From an uncultured Clostridia bacterium (GTDB lineage Bacteria; Bacillota; Clostridia; Oscillospirales; Ruminococcaceae): a stretch of DNA of 36,485 nucleotides. Made by a program: the position numbers and the translations under genes. Below the pieces are notes generated by a model that was not told the origin of the DNA, ran no database searches, and was given only the letters and a program-made list of their open reading frames with translations. The stretch lies in contig CALWZA010000037.1 in assembly GCA_944385905.1 (NCBI GenBank), positions 1 to 36,485 of the forward strand, given 5' to 3'. Every line of letters starts with the position of its first letter. The stretch's first letter is position 1. Shown piece after piece: positions 33,725 through 36,485 of the stretch.

Positions 33725-36097
33725 TTATTCAAATTTTAAGAACAGACTCAATATTCTCTTTACACAGGCTTCAAGGTCTGCACGCTTTAAATTGCCGTCA
33801 GCAAGCGCTTGTTTAAGCTCATTTGGATAACCGAACGGCATTTTAACATCGTTTCCGGCTTTGACTTCATTGACCGGATTATTTTTTATTCCCCAGTCTG
33901 TGGTTACCATTCCTCCGAAACTCCATTCGTCACGTAGTATACCTGTCAAAAGATCATACGACTCGCTGGTGTGCGTTCCGTTAAGAAGATTATATGAGCT
34001 CATTATCGTCCACGGATCAGCTTCTTTTACGCATATTTCGAATCCCTTTAAATATATCTCCCTCAAAGCCCGCTCTGAAACTATTGAGTCGCAGTTGAAT
34101 CTATCAGTCTCTTTTGAGTTTGCGGCAAAATGCTTTGCGGAAACTGCTATCTTTTCAGACTGTATGCCACGGATTTCTGCAGCTGCCATTTTTCCGGACA
34201 GCAACGGGTCTTCAGAAAAATACTCGAAATTTCTTCCGCACAACGGGCTCCTGTGTATATTAAGCGCCGGTGTAAGCCACACACCTATATTGTTTTCTTT
34301 TACCTCCTTTGCGCCTGCTTTGCCTACTCTGTAAATCAAGTCCTCGTTAAACGAACAAGCAAGCAGTGTGGCGCACGGCCAAGTTGTTGTAGGTATTTCA
34401 CGGTCAGGTCTTATTCTAAGTCCGGCAGGACCGTCGGCAGTCGGTACAGAAGGAACCGAAAGCCGCTTGTTTTTTCCGAAGCATGAAGTATCTGCAACGC
34501 CTGTATTTTCGCTTCCGCCCACCATTTCGCAGAGCTCGTCATCTGTCATCTGAGCTATAAAATCGTCCAATGAAATTTCTTCGCCGACTTTTTCAAATGA
34601 CACAACTTTTTCAGGAGCTTTACCGCCAAGAGAGCTGTTCTCACCGTAATACACACTCTTTTCACCCATGGAAAGCTCTTCAAAAGTACCATCTGACAAC
34701 ATTCTCTTATCAAGCTCGAAAGGCACGCATCTGCTTGTCAGCTGCTCGGTGATAATGTCACTCTCAGCAGTATATACATAATCAGCTTTTTTTAAGTTTC
34801 GGACAGAATTGCCGACATAAATATGATAGTCGCCCTTTTCCAGAACATATGCTGACTTTTGAATCTTCCCGAGATCATCATAACTTGCCATACTTTTAAC
34901 TTCAAAGCTCAGCGCAACAGTTTCTTCCTCTCCGGGAGCCAAAAGCTTAGTCTTTCGGAAAGCAGCAAGCTGCAGCGCAGGTTTTCCGAGTTTTCCCTGA
35001 GGTGCGTCATAATACACCTGTATTACTTCTTTGCCCGAATAACTGCCTGTATTTTTGACTGTGAGTGCGACAATTATCTTTCCGTTTGATTCATGAGCAA
35101 AAATGTTTTCAAAAGAAAATGTTGTATATGATAAACCATAGCCGAAAGGATATCTTACTTTTTTATCGGCGCCGGGGATTGTCTCAAAATATCTGTAGCC
35201 GACATAAATATCCTCGTGGAATTTAAGCTTATAATACTCATGTGTAAAATCGTCGTTTGAGGGATAAAACACATGTGATTTAGCGAACGTATCCGCAAGT
35301 TTTCCGGACGGCGTCACATCTCCACACAAAATATCAGCGATTGCCGCTCCGCCTGCCATTCCAGGCTGCCAAGCAACTAAAACAGCGGACACATTTTTGT
35401 TGTCTGCAAAATTCTCCATATCAATAACGCCGCATATATTCAATATAATTACCGTCTTTTTAAAAACCTTGCTTACATCGGAAATCAGTTTTTCCTCTGC
35501 GTCAGTCAGGTAGTAATCGCCCTTAACCGGAAACCGATCTACGCCCTCGCTGGAAAACCTGCCAAGCGTTATTATCGCAGTATCTGCAAATTCCGATGCC
35601 TCTGCCGCCATTTCGCTCACATCTGGCTCGGGAATTGTAGTATTGAGATACAGCCACTGTGATTTCTCCTCTCTCTCGACAGAGCATGGCATTGACCATA
35701 TTTCCTTTCCATGCTTGCCAAAAAGGTTCTCGCTCTGAATTCTACACCTTTCACTTGCGACATAATCTCTATAGAAATCGCTTGTCTTCTGATAAATAAC
35801 CACCTTGCCCTGTGCTTGCTTCTCACAAAATCCGTCATACACATTCTGAGTTCCGATACTGTAGCACTCTCCGCTTCCTCCGCCTGAAAACAAAAAGTCA
35901 AAAGTTGATTTGCCAAACAGCGCTATTTTCTCACCATTTTTCAAAGGCAGAGTGCTGTTATCATTTTTTAGCAAAACCATCCCTTCGGATGCCGCCTCTC
36001 GCGAAAGCATTACGTGACCGTGCGAACCTGTAATTTTTCTTCCGTCGTCGCCTATAGGAATACATGGCTGAAATTTAAATCTTGTATACTTTCCCAT
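33725..36097 (-). CDS. GH3 beta-glucosidase with inverted domain order
   Basis: About 790 residues, without a signal peptide, so intracellular. The domain order is reversed relative to most GH3 enzymes: GH3_C first (~35-325, LSREAASEGMVLLKNDNSTLPL, EGVDR, YPFGYGLSYTTF), then an Fn3-like domain (~355-435), then the GH3_N TIM barrel (~515-785). The barrel has GRNFEYFSEDPLLSG, SAKHFAANSKETDR and nucleophile Asp734 in TTDWG. The same inversion is known in BglA of Ruminococcus albus and Butyrivibrio. It releases glucose (or xylose) from short oligosaccharides. The ATG at 36097 has GAGAGGAGAG upstream. Confidence 0.9.
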   Translation of the reverse strand: MGKYTRFKFQPCIPIGDDGRKITGSHGHVMLSREAASEGMVLLKNDNSTLPLKNGEKIALFGKSTFDFLFSGGGSGECYSIGTQNVYDGFCEKQAQGKVVIYQKTSDFYRDYVASERCRIQSENLFGKHGKEIWSMPCSVEREEKSQWLYLNTTIPEPDVSEMAAEASEFADTAIITLGRFSSEGVDRFPVKGDYYLTDAEEKLISDVSKVFKKTVIILNICGVIDMENFADNKNVSAVLVAWQPGMAGGAAIADILCGDVTPSGKLADTFAKSHVFYPSNDDFTHEYYKLKFHEDIYVGYRYFETIPGADKKVRYPFGYGLSYTTFSFENIFAHESNGKIIVALTVKNTGSYSGKEVIQVYYDAPQGKLGKPALQLAAFRKTKLLAPGEEETVALSFEVKSMASYDDLGKIQKSAYVLEKGDYHIYVGNSVRNLKKADYVYTAESDIITEQLTSRCVPFELDKRMLSDGTFEELSMGEKSVYYGENSSLGGKAPEKVVSFEKVGEEISLDDFIAQMTDDELCEMVGGSENTGVADTSCFGKNKRLSVPSVPTADGPAGLRIRPDREIPTTTWPCATLLACSFNEDLIYRVGKAGAKEVKENNIGVWLTPALNIHRSPLCGRNFEYFSEDPLLSGKMAAAEIRGIQSEKIAVSAKHFAANSKETDRFNCDSIVSERALREIYLKGFEICVKEADPWTIMSSYNLLNGTHTSESYDLLTGILRDEWSFGGMVTTDWGIKNNPVNEVKAGNDVKMPFGYPNELKQALADGNLKRADLEACVKRILSLFLKFE

Positions 36098-36162
36098 AAA
36101 ATCTCTCCTCTCAAACTGCATAAATTATTATTAAACAAATATAAACGCCAAAGCATATATCC

Positions 36163-36191
36163 AGTATACAAGCTTTCATAAATATTTGCAA
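36163..36191 (-). promoter_or_regulatory. Promoter of the GH3 gene
   Basis: Minus-strand TTGCAA (36186-36191), 17-base spacer, TATACT (36163-36168). Confidence 0.7.
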
Positions 36192-36309
36192 GTATAAAAA
36201 GCATCGCATTGCCAAAAAGCAGAAATGAGGTCTGCTAATGTCACACCAGATTCTCGCAAACAAAAAACGCACAGAAACATAGCGGGGTCTTGACATACAT
36301 ATGAGGATA

Positions 36310-36354
36310 AAAGCGAAGAAAAAAGAAAGAACCGGAAGAGAGTTCTTCCGGTTC
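36310..36354 (-). terminator. Terminator of tRNA-Asn
   Basis: Stem GAACCGGAAGA/TCTTCCGGTTC (36329-36339 with 36344-36354), followed on the minus strand by TTTCTTTTTTCTT. Confidence 0.9.
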
Positions 36355-36360
36355 ATTAAA

Positions 36361-36436
36361 TGGCTCCCCCTGTTGGACTTGAACCAACGACCCTGCGGTT
36401 AACAGCCGCATGCTCTACCGACTGAGCTAAGGAGGA
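36361..36436 (-). tRNA. tRNA-Asn (anticodon GTT)
   Basis: A 76-base cloverleaf with encoded CCA on the minus strand: acceptor TCCTCCT/AGGGGGA plus GCCA, D-arm GCTCAGTCGGTAGAGC, anticodon stem TGCGG/CCGCA with loop CTGTTAA, T-arm with GGTTCAAGTCC. Confidence 0.96.
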
Positions 36437-36442
36437 ATATGA

Positions 36443-36468
36443 TTAAAGAGAGCAAAAGCTCTCTTTAA
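36443..36468. terminator. Hairpin near the window's right edge
   Basis: Perfect 11-bp stem TTAAAGAGAGC/GCTCTCTTTAA with an AAAA loop. It lies just upstream of tRNA-Asn and probably ends a minus-strand gene beyond the window. Confidence 0.65.
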
Positions 36469-36485
36469 TGTATTTTGTGTCGGCG

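Overview
The window looks like chromosomal DNA from an anaerobic Clostridia bacterium, most likely a gut or rumen member of the Oscillospiraceae/Ruminococcaceae. This rests on AGGAGG-type ribosome binding sites, TTGACA/TATAAT-type promoters, an Rnf complex, the clostridial GGGtGRT/Fe-S scaffold gene pair, and several plant-polysaccharide glycosidases, including a GH3 enzyme with the inverted domain order known from Ruminococcus and Butyrivibrio. The taxon is inferred; no rRNA or marker gene is present to settle it.

Region 1 (1-7900, all minus strand) is a carbohydrate block. It starts with an edge-truncated protein that combines a DUF1349-like beta-sandwich with a BtrH/C39-like domain. Three GH43 enzymes follow: two without a signal peptide and one secreted and anchored at the C-terminus. 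Region 2 (7.9-10.0 kb) is an AT-rich graveyard holding recognisable remnants of an ABC exporter (minus), an EAL-domain protein (plus) and a 5'-truncated FMN-binding-type protein (plus).

Region 3 (10.0-17.9 kb) is an electron-transfer block. The flavin transferase apbE (plus) faces a minus-strand operon rnfC-D-G-E-A-B followed by a NusG_II protein and a Gx-transporter/HepI-family membrane protein. The last two resemble the EetA/EetB pair of flavin-based extracellular electron transfer loci. RnfG carries two FMN-binding-like domains with two candidate flavinylation threonines.

Region 4 (18.0-24.4 kb) is housekeeping and regulation: ttcA-ymdB (plus), then minus-strand araC-trxB, vanY-mrp, a decayed 3' end of ppk1, and an mntR/dtxR-type repressor. 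Region 5 (24.5-31.5 kb, plus) holds a cobalamin riboswitch with terminator controlling btuF-btuC-btuD, then a DegV protein and a copper ATPase. The ATPase is fused in frame to a CopZ-like domain that keeps its own Shine-Dalgarno sequence and ATG. Region 6 (31.5-36.5 kb) has the GGGtGRT gene with its Fe-S scaffold partner (minus), tRNA-Val (plus), the inverted GH3 glucosidase (minus) and tRNA-Asn (minus).

The most promising candidate for a little-described system is the combined Rnf + NusG_II + Gx + ApbE block with a duplicated RnfG. Next are the DUF1349/BtrH-like protein beside the GH43 genes and the CopA-CopZ fusion with a preserved internal start. All calls come from reading the sequence; no database search was run.
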